This document shows positions 53,089-61,988 of a stretch of 64,000 nt of DNA, piece after piece. The notes beneath the pieces were generated by a model. It ran no database searches, was not told where the DNA came from, and was given only the letters and a program-made list of their open reading frames with translations. Positions within the stretch are counted from its first letter, which is position 1. Each line of letters begins with the position of its first letter. The stretch is taken from contig JAEWGM010000009.1 in the NCBI GenBank assembly GCA_023388315.1, positions 26,416-90,415 on the forward strand. The letters are read 5' to 3'. Source of the stretch: Bacteroidota bacterium. GTDB lineage: Bacteria; Bacteroidota; Bacteroidia; Bacteroidales; Dysgonomonadaceae. A program made the position numbers and the translations under genes.

Positions 53089-56000
53089 TTAGAATGATAT
53101 GTTAGCTCCCAACGAAATGGTGCGGGCTTGCGGATAAATTCCTCTGTCCACGCCTATTGTTGTATAACCGCCCGAAGCGAGTTCGGGTTCAAAACCGTCG
53201 TATTTGGTAAACGTGAGCAGGTTTTCCGCCGATACGTACACGCGCAAGCGTTGGATGGAGACTTTGCGTGTTACGCTTTCGGGCAAAGTGTAACCCAGTT
53301 GCGCGGTTTTTAGGCGCAAGTACGATCCGTCTTTGATGTAGAGTTCAGACGAACGCCAGTTTCCGTTGGGGTTGGCAGCCGTCATCCGCGGAATGCGGTT
53401 TGATGTTCCTTCGCCGTGCCAGCGGTTCATAATCCACGCCGGGCGGTTCATCGCGGGAATATCGCCGCGTTGCGAATAGTCGAAAATATCGTTTCCGATG
53501 GTTCCTTGGAAGAAGAGGTTCAAATCGATGCCTTTCCAGTCGGCGCCAAAAGTGAAACCGTAGGTCCAATCGGGCATTCCTTTACCAATTTTTGTTTTGT
53601 CGTCATCGGTGATCGTGCCGTCGCCGTTGAGATCAACAAACCGCACATCACCCGGCATTGCAGACGGTTGTAATTTCTCTCCCTGTGTATTTACATACGC
53701 GTCCACTTCGGCTTGGTTTTGGAAGATACCGTCGGTTTTAAATCCGTAGAAGAAAGGGAATACTTCGCCGTTCATTCCTTTCACATAGCTTCCTACGCCG
53801 GTGGCACCCATACTTTCGTAAATTTGCTCTCCGGTGGCGTTTCCTAAATTGATCAGCGTGTTTTTCAGATACGACGCGTTAGCGGAAATGGAGTATCCGA
53901 AATCGCCGATGCGTTGTTTCCAACCGGCTTCAAATTCCAATCCCCAGTTTTCCATATCGCCCACGTTGGCAATTGGCGCGCTCAATCCCACATACGCCGG
54001 AATGGGTTGATACATCAACATATCGATGGTTTTTTTCTTAAAATAATCGAACCCAAACGTAAGCGCGTTGCTCAAGAAACCGGCTTCAAAACCAATGTCG
54101 GTTTGTGCCGATTCTTCCCATTTCACATCGGGATTGGGAATGTATGAAGGTGAACTTCCGTATTGCATAATGCCGGTGGTTTCCCCAATTTTTGTGGGGT
54201 CGCCTTGGTTCACTTGGTATCCTCCGCCAAAATAGTAGTTTTGGCCACCGTCCATCAACGATGTGTACAAGAATTGGCCAATGCGGTCGTTACCGTTTTT
54301 ACCCCAGCTCGCGCGAAGTTTCAACGAATGGAACCAATCGGGACGGTTTTCCATAAACGCCTCGTTATGCACGTTCCAACCCACAGAAAACGATGGGAAC
54401 ACACCCCATTTATTGTTGGGACCGAAATTGGACGACCCATCGCGGCGAACCGTTGCTTGCAACATATAACGTTCGGCGTAGTTATAATCAATACGTCCGA
54501 AATACGATGCGCTGGACACGAAGTTATATCCGCCCGTTCCACCCCACACGCGTTCTTCTTTGCGGTCGGCAATGGCGGAGTTGATGTTGGCTTTCAGCGG
54601 GTCGGTTTCCAGCAAGTCGCGATCGTTGCCACCCAAGTTGCGATAGGTGTATTTTGATGCCGATTGTCCGAGGACTGCCGACACGTTATGCACCTCGTTG
54701 AATGTTTTGGCATACGTGAAATAGTTTTCCAACTGCCAGCGAATTCCGCGGTTCATTTCGCTTTGCACGGTGCTGAACTCAATGTTTTTTCCTTGCGATG
54801 CCAAGAAATAGGGGAACGTATAGGAGTCGTTGCCCCAGAAAGCCAAGTCCACACCATACGTGCTTCTGAATTTCAGCTCGGGCAAGATTTGCAATTCACC
54901 CCAAAACGAGCTTACAAATTTATCGGCATTGCCTTTTCCCGCCGATGGCTGATGAAGCATTCCCACCGGGTTGGCAATTTCCTGAAATCCTGCCGGAGGC
55001 AACGAGAAAACGTTTCCGTCTTTGTCTCGTACGGCGTGCGGATAGCGTGCCAAAATTCCCTCAGCTGTTGCTTCGTCGGCATACACCGGCACCAGCGGCG
55101 AAAACGTGAGCGCGCTTCCCAAAACGGAACCGTACTCGGTATTGGTTTCAATTCCGGTGGATACATCGCGTGAATAACCCATATTGGCCGCTACCGTTAT
55201 TTTATTTAAGAAAGAACGATTGAGGTCTTCAAAAACATTGTACGTTGAGTTGGAACGCAAGCTCCAGCGCTTGTAATTGGATTTATCGTAGTTTCCACCC
55301 ACAATACCCGCTTGGTTAAAATGGCCAAATGAGAGGAAATATTGTATTTTTTCCGTTCCACCCGATACACTCACTTGGTGGTTTTGCACCGGCGCGTTAT
55401 AGTAAAAAGTTTCGTCTTGCCAATCGGTTCCCGTGCCGGCACCGGCTACTTGTTCGTTGGTGTAGCGGGGGAGTTCGCCGTCGTTAATTAACGATTCGTT
55501 CATAATTACCATATATTCACGGGCATTCAACACCGCTTTCTTTTTCCACGGGTTTTGCCAACCGTAACTCATATCGTAATTAATGGTGGCTTTTCCGGCT
55601 TGTCCGCTTTTGGTGGTGATGAGCACCACACCGTTGGCGCCTCGCGCTCCGTAAATAGCGGCCGACGCGGCGTCTTTCAAAATTTCAACGGATTGAATAT
55701 CCACGGGGTTCAAATAATTGATACCGCCACCCACTTCCATGCCGTCCACAATATAAAGGGGTTCACTGTTGTTAACGGTACCAATACCACGAATGCGCAC
55801 TTTTGAGTCCGACCCGGGTTGTCCCGAGCTTTGTGTAATTTGAACTCCCGATACTTTTCCTTTCAAGGCGTCTTCCACGCGCGCGGGCCTCGTTGTGTTC
55901 AATTCCTCCGCCGTAACGCGGCTAATGGCGGCCGTTACCACGCTTTTTCGTTGCACACCGTAACCTACAACCACCAACTCGTCGAGCAATTCAACGTCTT

Positions 56001-56583
56001 CACTCAAAACAACATTCAACGTTGTTTGGTTAGTAATTGTAAATTCCTGATGCACGAATCCGATATAGGAAACGCGAAGCACAGAGCCACTGGGAACATT
56101 CAACGTGTAGCGTCCGTCGATATCGGTTACCGTTCCAATGGTTGTTCCCACCACAGCAACGTTGGCACCAATGATGGGCTCGCCATCCATATCGGTAACC
56201 ACACCACTGATTTGTTGCCCAACGGGTTGGTTTTGCTGAACCGAAGCGGTTTCCGCTCTCCTCTCAACGGCTTTGGGCTTGTGGAGGATGTAAATTTTAT
56301 TGTCGTTTACTTCGTAACTCAAATTACGGTGCGAGAGCAATTGATCCAGAACCCGGTGTAGTTCAACGTTCTGTGCATCAATGGTAACAGCGTCGTCCAA
56401 ATTCACCACTTCTTTGCTGTAAGCAAGAGAGTAACCGGATTGTTTGGAAACACTTTCGAGGGCGTATTTTAAGGTAGCCCCATTCAGTTTTAGACTCACT
56501 TTTTGTGCCATGCTTAGGGTAAAGCTCAGCAGAAAAAGCGGCAGTAAAAAAGCGACATACTTTTTCATTCGATTTTTTGTCAT
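53089..56583 (-). CDS. SusC-like TonB-dependent receptor with STN domain
   Basis: 1164 residues. After the signal peptide (to SLSMAQ) an STN domain is present (~28-95, VSLKLNGATLKYALESVSKQ ... LHRVLDQLLSHRNLSYEV), then a CarboxypepD_reg-like domain (QQISGVVTDMDGEPIIGANVAVVG, ~125-205), the TonB-box region and plug, and a barrel ending in ISLGANISF. STN domains usually signal to an anti-sigma factor (FecR) and ECF sigma factor, but no such pair is in the window. It heads a SusC-SusD-PKD-GH16 set, so it probably imports beta-glucan oligosaccharides. Confidence 0.9.
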   Translation of the reverse strand: MTKNRMKKYVAFLLPLFLLSFTLSMAQKVSLKLNGATLKYALESVSKQSGYSLAYSKEVVNLDDAVTIDAQNVELHRVLDQLLSHRNLSYEVNDNKIYILHKPKAVERRAETASVQQNQPVGQQISGVVTDMDGEPIIGANVAVVGTTIGTVTDIDGRYTLNVPSGSVLRVSYIGFVHQEFTITNQTTLNVVLSEDVELLDELVVVGYGVQRKSVVTAAISRVTAEELNTTRPARVEDALKGKVSGVQITQSSGQPGSDSKVRIRGIGTVNNSEPLYIVDGMEVGGGINYLNPVDIQSVEILKDAASAAIYGARGANGVVLITTKSGQAGKATINYDMSYGWQNPWKKKAVLNAREYMVIMNESLINDGELPRYTNEQVAGAGTGTDWQDETFYYNAPVQNHQVSVSGGTEKIQYFLSFGHFNQAGIVGGNYDKSNYKRWSLRSNSTYNVFEDLNRSFLNKITVAANMGYSRDVSTGIETNTEYGSVLGSALTFSPLVPVYADEATAEGILARYPHAVRDKDGNVFSLPPAGFQEIANPVGMLHQPSAGKGNADKFVSSFWGELQILPELKFRSTYGVDLAFWGNDSYTFPYFLASQGKNIEFSTVQSEMNRGIRWQLENYFTYAKTFNEVHNVSAVLGQSASKYTYRNLGGNDRDLLETDPLKANINSAIADRKEERVWGGTGGYNFVSSASYFGRIDYNYAERYMLQATVRRDGSSNFGPNNKWGVFPSFSVGWNVHNEAFMENRPDWFHSLKLRASWGKNGNDRIGQFLYTSLMDGGQNYYFGGGYQVNQGDPTKIGETTGIMQYGSSPSYIPNPDVKWEESAQTDIGFEAGFLSNALTFGFDYFKKKTIDMLMYQPIPAYVGLSAPIANVGDMENWGLEFEAGWKQRIGDFGYSISANASYLKNTLINLGNATGEQIYESMGATGVGSYVKGMNGEVFPFFYGFKTDGIFQNQAEVDAYVNTQGEKLQPSAMPGDVRFVDLNGDGTITDDDKTKIGKGMPDWTYGFTFGADWKGIDLNLFFQGTIGNDIFDYSQRGDIPAMNRPAWIMNRWHGEGTSNRIPRMTAANPNGNWRSSELYIKDGSYLRLKTAQLGYTLPESVTRKVSIQRLRVYVSAENLLTFTKYDGFEPELASGGYTTIGVDRGIYPQARTISLGANISF

Positions 56584-56620
56584 GGTTTCATTTTAATTAA
56601 GTTTGACATATAATAATTCT

Positions 56621-56628
56621 CAAAAATA
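56621..56628 (-). promoter_or_regulatory. Possible promoter -7 element of the STN-SusC operon
   Basis: The minus strand reads TATTTTTG, matching TAnnTTTG, 37 bases before the ATG at 56583. A -33 match is only weak. Confidence 0.4.
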
Positions 56629-57563
56629 TTAGCAGTTAATGCTGTAGTAAAAATCAAGCTTTCATTGGTTTATACATAGTTTCACTTGTAATCGGGCAAT
56701 TAGTCAGGTCAATTGTTCGATTTATTTACAATAGATTGACACTTGTTAAGAGAAAAAGGATGAGTTGAAAACGAAAATTTAACATTTTAACATGATTTTG
56801 AGGGTGGTTTTTTTGCCACAAAGGCACAAAGGCGCGAAGATTTACGAAAAAATTGTGTAAGCCACGAATGCCACAGATGGCACGAATGTGAATACGCTAT
56901 CCACGAAATTCCCAAAATTAAGTTGGGCTTGCAGCCCGCAAACCGCTGGGTGCATATACACCAACGCGCTGCATTGGGCTGAATTAAGCCGGGCTTTCAG
57001 CCCGAAACAGGGAGCTGCCGGCTTTCGCTGCAAGAATTAAACTTTGTGTTTTTTTTGTGTTTTAGAGACTTAGTGGCAGTAAGAAATTTGCCACAAAGGC
57101 ACGAAGTTCCACGAAAAAAATTGCGTTAGCCGTTCCGAACAAGCGCTGCTGAATCCTTGTGGGACAAACGTTTGGTAGTTCTGTTTTTTACGCCACACAG
57201 TGGCAATTTAATTCAGCCCAATGCAAAGCGTAGCGACGCGTTGGGTTAATCAGTTGCCGTGACCTTTTCGCCCTGTAAGGGCAACTTAAAAATTAAGCCG
57301 GGCTTTCAGCCCGCGAAACAGAGGCATGCAAAGCTCAAAAACAAGAATTGAACTTTGTGTTTCTGGGTATTACTTTATGCTTCTTTGTGTCCTAGAGCCT
57401 TTAGTGGCATAGTGCCCACCATAAAAAAGGTGCCATTCCCCGGAATAGTGAAAAAAACTTCTCCATACTCCATTTGGAATAGCACCATATGGGCCCGACC
57501 CCACAAGCCCGGAAACATAATTTCTACTTTTTGAAAACCGAGGGCCTTTAACTTATTTCAAGC
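56629..57563. repeat. Gene-free gap with two MITE-like inverted-repeat elements
   Basis: Two similar elements lie in tandem: 56815-57077 and 57090-57408. Each begins with GCCACAAAGGCAC-type sequence and ends with its complement (...TTAGTGGC). Inside, a 23-bp block with core GCCGGGCTTTCAGCCCG is repeated at 56982-57004 and 57291-57313, and the CCCAACGCG/GGGCTGAA unit is present (57190-57245). No ORF or transposase was found. Confidence 0.7.
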
Positions 57564-58913
57564 TTATTTTTCCACTAAACTTACTTTTGCTTTATCTGCT
57601 CCATCGGTACAATCGATGGTGAGGACATAGGTCTTGCCTTCAACCAAACCTTGTCCCGAAGCGAAGCCAAAATCTCCGGAGCCGGAAATACTTACTACCG
57701 AAGGAATTAATCCGGCGGCTTCAACAAAACTATCTCCTCCGAACTCTCCTCCCCAATCATCTTGATGGAAGAACTTAAACCCAATCCAATCGTTTCGGAT
57801 TTGCCCCGCTCCTTGCTCGTTGCTCGCCATAACCGTCATTCTATACACTTTGGGTTCAACGGGCGCCATGCAGAGCATTTGTCCGGGACTCCATCCGGGC
57901 TGTCCAACCGTCATCGCGGGCTTGGCAATTCCCCATCCGGCAATCCAAATAGCTCCGGAGCCATCGGCCTGTAATTTTGCTTTGGAGCCATCGCTCGATA
58001 GCGTTTGAACGCGCAAATAAGGTACAACGCCTTCTTCAACAATAATTCTGTATTTGCCGTTAATGGCGGCAAATTGAATCTGTCCTTCCGCATTTTGGGT
58101 GAAGAAATCGGGATCGATCCAAAAATTGGAAATGTCCGCGATATTTTCCGTTGTGATTAGTTCGCCTTTTTTCAGGTCGAGATCGATTTGGAATTTGCCG
58201 TTCTCAAAATCCATCTCTTTGCCATTCAATTTATACAACGTGAACGGCCCTCTTTCGTATGTTAGCGTATTGAATGTCACTTCGTAAGGACTCGCGTCTA
58301 AACTCAAAAACGTGATGGGCGAGGTTGAATTTTCCTTCACTCCGTTTTCTTCCCACCCAAAGGTGATGGCATTGCCGTTTTCACCGTATTTGGGCGCGAG
58401 AATGGTGGCCGTCATCATTTGCGGGATAGCCTCACCTGTTAAAGCGGAGTAAGTGTTGTTGTCTGTTCGGTAAAGATTGAAACTCTCTCCCGACTCGGGA
58501 ACCACTGTTACATATTCGTATTGCGGCCTTTTAAGCGCGACAGGAAATTCCTGCTCCACCGAGGTGAAGTGAATGTCTTGCAACACCATCTTTAATGTGG
58601 CGGTGCCATCGGGAATATTTCGGTAGAAGGGCGCGAATATTTTGCCGGAATAGGTGCCATCGGTTTTTGTTCTGATGCTGGTTTCCGAAACCATTACATC
58701 GCCATAAAAAAGCTGAGCTTTTAACGTGGATAGCGGCACTTTGGTGTCACTCACAGTAGCCGAAAACGGGATGCTGTCGGCAAAGAAAGCGTCCGAAGGC
58801 ACTTGCGGCGCGGTTATTTGCGGATTGCCGGGCATTCCCGGAAAATCCGCTTCGCTTTTACACGCGCTAAAAAGGCCCAATATGATAATTGAAATTATTG
58901 CTATCTGTTTCAT
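57564..58913 (-). CDS. Surface lipoprotein, DUF5121/DUF5125-like, beside GH30
   Basis: 449 residues with lipobox LFSACKS (Cys ~18). The N-terminal half is beta-rich with an Ig-like pattern (PQITAPQVPSDAFFADSIPFSATVSD); the C-terminal half has aromatic-rich segments (WIAGWGIAKPAMTVGQPGW, FKFFHQDDWGGEF) and ends with SLVEK, like Bacteroidales glycan-binding lipoproteins annotated DUF5125/DUF5121. It begins 22 bases after the GH30 stop, so it is co-transcribed with it. I infer a glycan-binding role; no catalytic residues are evident. Confidence 0.7.
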   Translation of the reverse strand: MKQIAIISIIILGLFSACKSEADFPGMPGNPQITAPQVPSDAFFADSIPFSATVSDTKVPLSTLKAQLFYGDVMVSETSIRTKTDGTYSGKIFAPFYRNIPDGTATLKMVLQDIHFTSVEQEFPVALKRPQYEYVTVVPESGESFNLYRTDNNTYSALTGEAIPQMMTATILAPKYGENGNAITFGWEENGVKENSTSPITFLSLDASPYEVTFNTLTYERGPFTLYKLNGKEMDFENGKFQIDLDLKKGELITTENIADISNFWIDPDFFTQNAEGQIQFAAINGKYRIIVEEGVVPYLRVQTLSSDGSKAKLQADGSGAIWIAGWGIAKPAMTVGQPGWSPGQMLCMAPVEPKVYRMTVMASNEQGAGQIRNDWIGFKFFHQDDWGGEFGGDSFVEAAGLIPSVVSISGSGDFGFASGQGLVEGKTYVLTIDCTDGADKAKVSLVEK

Positions 58914-58935
58914 AATCTATCTCATTTATTGATAT

Positions 58936-60444
58936 TTATTTCCACAAAAACGAAGCCACCGATTTTGGCGGAATTTTATAAGTGAATGATTTGCCACCCA
59001 CTTCCACCGTTACGCTTTGCTCCTGAGGCTGGTCGTTCAACGCCACCAAGCCGTATGAATTATCTTTGTTTTGAACGGCGGTATAATGCAAACCGCCAAT
59101 ATTCAGGTTAGATGTTTCAATTCTGTGCGCTCCCGGTTTTATTACTTTGGAGAGATGCGCCATATCGTAGAAATGGCTGTTGCGCGTGAGTGTGGTGTAA
59201 TCGGAAGAGCTGATGTCCACCGCTCCAAGGCAAATATCGCAGCCTCCGGGACGATACGGGCCGTGCTTGTCATCGAGCATAAAATTCCACACAATAACGG
59301 CTTTCGACCAATTGTTGAGCGTACCGATACCTACTTCGCGCACATTCCACATAAGGTCTTCCTCAAATTTATATCCACCTCCCCAAAGGCCGATGGATAT
59401 TTCGGTGAAATAGAGGTTTTTATCGGGGCGGGCGTTATGTATTCTCAGCAACTCACTTTTGTCTCCGCCATAGGCGTGATAAGCCGCGCCATCGATATAC
59501 TGCGCCGCCTCGGGGTCTTCGTAAATTCGCAACGGATATTGTCCTTGGTCTTTTGTGTCGGGTTTTTCGCTGTCGTAATTGTAATTATGGTCGTAAACCA
59601 CGATTTTTGTTTTAATGTTGTTTTCTTTGAATTTCGGGCCCAACGCGGTTTTAATGAAATCGCGCTGTTCTTGCCACGTCATAAACAACGATGCCGAATT
59701 TCCCCTGTTCAACGGCTCATTTTGGATGGTGATGGATTCAATTTTGAAGCCTTCTTGCTCCATCGCTTGAATGTATTTCACAAAATAAGTGGCATAATCC
59801 TGATAATATTTGGGGTTTAACTGTCCGCTTGTCCACGAATTAAACGGCTGTAAATCTTGCAGATTATTTACTTTCATCCATCGAGGTGGTGTCCACGGCG
59901 AAGCCATAATTTTCACGTTGGGGTTGATGGCCAAAATTTCTTTCAACACCGGGAAAATGTATTCCTTTTCTTCGGTGTGAATGGCAAAATTTTCAATTCC
60001 GGGCGTATCGCAATAGGTGTATTCCGATAACGAAAAGTCGGAACATCCGATAGAAATACGGATATAGCTGTACCCCATCCCCTTAACCGGGTCAAACGTT
60101 TCTTCCAGCAGTTCTTTGCGTTTGTCGGCGGGCATTTTCATTAAATTGTAGCAGGTGGAACCGGTAAAAGCGGCGCCAAAACCATCAATTTCTTGAAATT
60201 TGGTGGCAGGTTCAAGCCGAATGGTGTAAGGCGACATATTATCGCGGGTATTGAACAACAACGGCACTTTTTCAAATAATTTGGACTGGTTTGCCGATGT
60301 TACGTACAGGTCAATTTCGCTCTTTTCGTCGGGATTCACATCGGGGCCATCGGGCTTCTCCGTTGATTTTCCACAGGAAATGTGGGTGAAACCAACCATC
60401 AATAACAATAAAACCGATGCTATTTTCATTATTTCTTTTTTCAT
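58936..60444 (-). CDS. Glycoside hydrolase family 30, probable beta-1,6-glucanase
   Basis: 502 residues: lipobox THISCGK (Cys ~24); TIM-barrel with YSYIRISIGCSDFS, ASPWTPPRWMK, the acid/base in ITIQNEPLNRG (Glu ~239) and the nucleophile in LYFTEISIGLWGG (Glu ~346), then WNFMLDDKHGP and a C-terminal beta domain. These signatures are those of GH30; its closest uses in laminarin and fungal-glucan loci are cutting beta-1,6 branches (subfamily 3), but subfamily cannot be fixed by eye. It sits 17 bases after a SusD gene. Confidence 0.88.
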   Translation of the reverse strand: MKKEIMKIASVLLLLMVGFTHISCGKSTEKPDGPDVNPDEKSEIDLYVTSANQSKLFEKVPLLFNTRDNMSPYTIRLEPATKFQEIDGFGAAFTGSTCYNLMKMPADKRKELLEETFDPVKGMGYSYIRISIGCSDFSLSEYTYCDTPGIENFAIHTEEKEYIFPVLKEILAINPNVKIMASPWTPPRWMKVNNLQDLQPFNSWTSGQLNPKYYQDYATYFVKYIQAMEQEGFKIESITIQNEPLNRGNSASLFMTWQEQRDFIKTALGPKFKENNIKTKIVVYDHNYNYDSEKPDTKDQGQYPLRIYEDPEAAQYIDGAAYHAYGGDKSELLRIHNARPDKNLYFTEISIGLWGGGYKFEEDLMWNVREVGIGTLNNWSKAVIVWNFMLDDKHGPYRPGGCDICLGAVDISSSDYTTLTRNSHFYDMAHLSKVIKPGAHRIETSNLNIGGLHYTAVQNKDNSYGLVALNDQPQEQSVTVEVGGKSFTYKIPPKSVASFLWK

Positions 60445-60461
60445 TTTCTTTTGTTTTTATT

Positions 60462-61982
60462 TTAATATCCTGGATTTTGGGTTAATGACGGGTTTCTGTC
60501 AATGGCTTCTTGCGGTATGGGCAACAAAATGGTTTCTTCCGTTAACGGCAACATTTGAATTCTGCCCGCGTCTCTTTGGTTCAACGAGTTTAAAACGGAA
60601 ATGGCCTTGTCGTTTCTCACCAAATCGAACCATCGTTGGCCTTCAAACGCCAACTCCAAGCGCCTTTCATTTAAAACGGCGTCTTTCATACTTTCTTTTG
60701 AAGAGGTAACCGATGCGGGCAAATTACCCAAATTGGCCCTGTTTCTCACTTGATTTACCAAGGCCGCCGCGTCGTTTAAATTGCCTAAATCGGCATGCGC
60801 TTCTGCTTTGAGCAGCAAAATATCGGCCAGCCTTATTTTTATTACGCTGTTGAGGTTTGACCTTGTTTTGTACATAAACGGATAATTGCTGCTGGGATAG
60901 TGAATGCTCCACGATGGGTTTGCCCATAAAATGGAAGCGTTCATACGTTCCGTATCGTTTTCTTTTTGAAATGCAGCGATTAAATCGCGCGAGGGAGTTA
61001 TCCATTTTGCCCAGTCGTATCGGCTGTTTTCGTCGGCTTCGTTTAGTCCAAACATCATCCATACCCAGCTTGTGCTGCCGGCGGGGTAAGAAATCTCAAA
61101 AATTGATTCGCCGCTGTAGCGCAGCCTTACGTCTTTGGTGTCTTTGTCGAAATAAAACAAATCGCCGTAGTTTTCAACCAATGAAAAACCTTCGTTTTGC
61201 ACTTTTTGCGCATACTCAATTACTTTGTTGTAGTCTCTCATCGGTTTTTCGGCATACACTTTTGCCAACAAGGCGTTCGCCACCGCTTTGGTGAGCAAAA
61301 ACTTATTGGCGGAATTCACATCGGGCGCGGTGGTGGCAGCCAACTCCAAATCGTCGATAATTTTTTTGTACACCTCTTCCACCGGGTTTCTCGGCGGGAA
61401 CAGTTGCAAATAAACCTCTTCAATGTTTTCGGCGGTAACGTTCGGTGTTTTGGTGGTAACCAAAGGAATATCGCCCCACAATCGTACCATATCAAACCAA
61501 ATCCACGCCCTAAAAATGAGCGCTTCGGCTTTCCATTGGCTTTTCTCACTTTGGGTGAGCGTGGGGTCGGGCACTTCATCGATATTTAAAATAATGCGGT
61601 TGGCCGTTACCACGTAATTCAAAAACGCGTTCCAGTCGCGCGCGATATTTTTATTAATACCATCCTGAGAATGAGCCTCCAAGGTTGAAAGTTCACTTCC
61701 GGAAGTTCCCCGATAGGCGTTATCGGCATGAACTTCGGAAAACACCAAATAGTCTAAATACCAGTTCTCTTGCGCTCCTCTAATGGTGGAGTAAAGTCCG
61801 TTTCTGAGCGCGACAACTTGCTCTCTGGTAGTTATTTCGTTCTCTTGGTCTGTATCATCTGTGGGGTGCGTGAGTTCACTGAAACCGGCCACAGGGTCTT
61901 TTTGCAGTTCGCAACCATAGAGCAGCACGGCCGCCGCTACAGCAACGAAAAAGTAGATGTATATTTTGTTTTTCATTTTCAT
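60462..61982 (-). CDS. SusD/RagB-like surface glycan-binding lipoprotein
   Basis: 506 residues: lipobox LLYGCEL (Cys ~24), RAWIWFDMVRLWGDIPLVTTK, and the C-terminal VLNERRLELAFEGQRWFDLVRNDKAI with NPSLTQNPGY. It starts 6 bases after the SusC stop and leads into the GH30 gene, so the third SusC-SusD pair belongs with GH30 and the DUF5125-like protein. Confidence 0.9.
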   Translation of the reverse strand: MKMKNKIYIYFFVAVAAAVLLYGCELQKDPVAGFSELTHPTDDTDQENEITTREQVVALRNGLYSTIRGAQENWYLDYLVFSEVHADNAYRGTSGSELSTLEAHSQDGINKNIARDWNAFLNYVVTANRIILNIDEVPDPTLTQSEKSQWKAEALIFRAWIWFDMVRLWGDIPLVTTKTPNVTAENIEEVYLQLFPPRNPVEEVYKKIIDDLELAATTAPDVNSANKFLLTKAVANALLAKVYAEKPMRDYNKVIEYAQKVQNEGFSLVENYGDLFYFDKDTKDVRLRYSGESIFEISYPAGSTSWVWMMFGLNEADENSRYDWAKWITPSRDLIAAFQKENDTERMNASILWANPSWSIHYPSSNYPFMYKTRSNLNSVIKIRLADILLLKAEAHADLGNLNDAAALVNQVRNRANLGNLPASVTSSKESMKDAVLNERRLELAFEGQRWFDLVRNDKAISVLNSLNQRDAGRIQMLPLTEETILLPIPQEAIDRNPSLTQNPGY

Positions 61983-61988
61983 ATCTTC

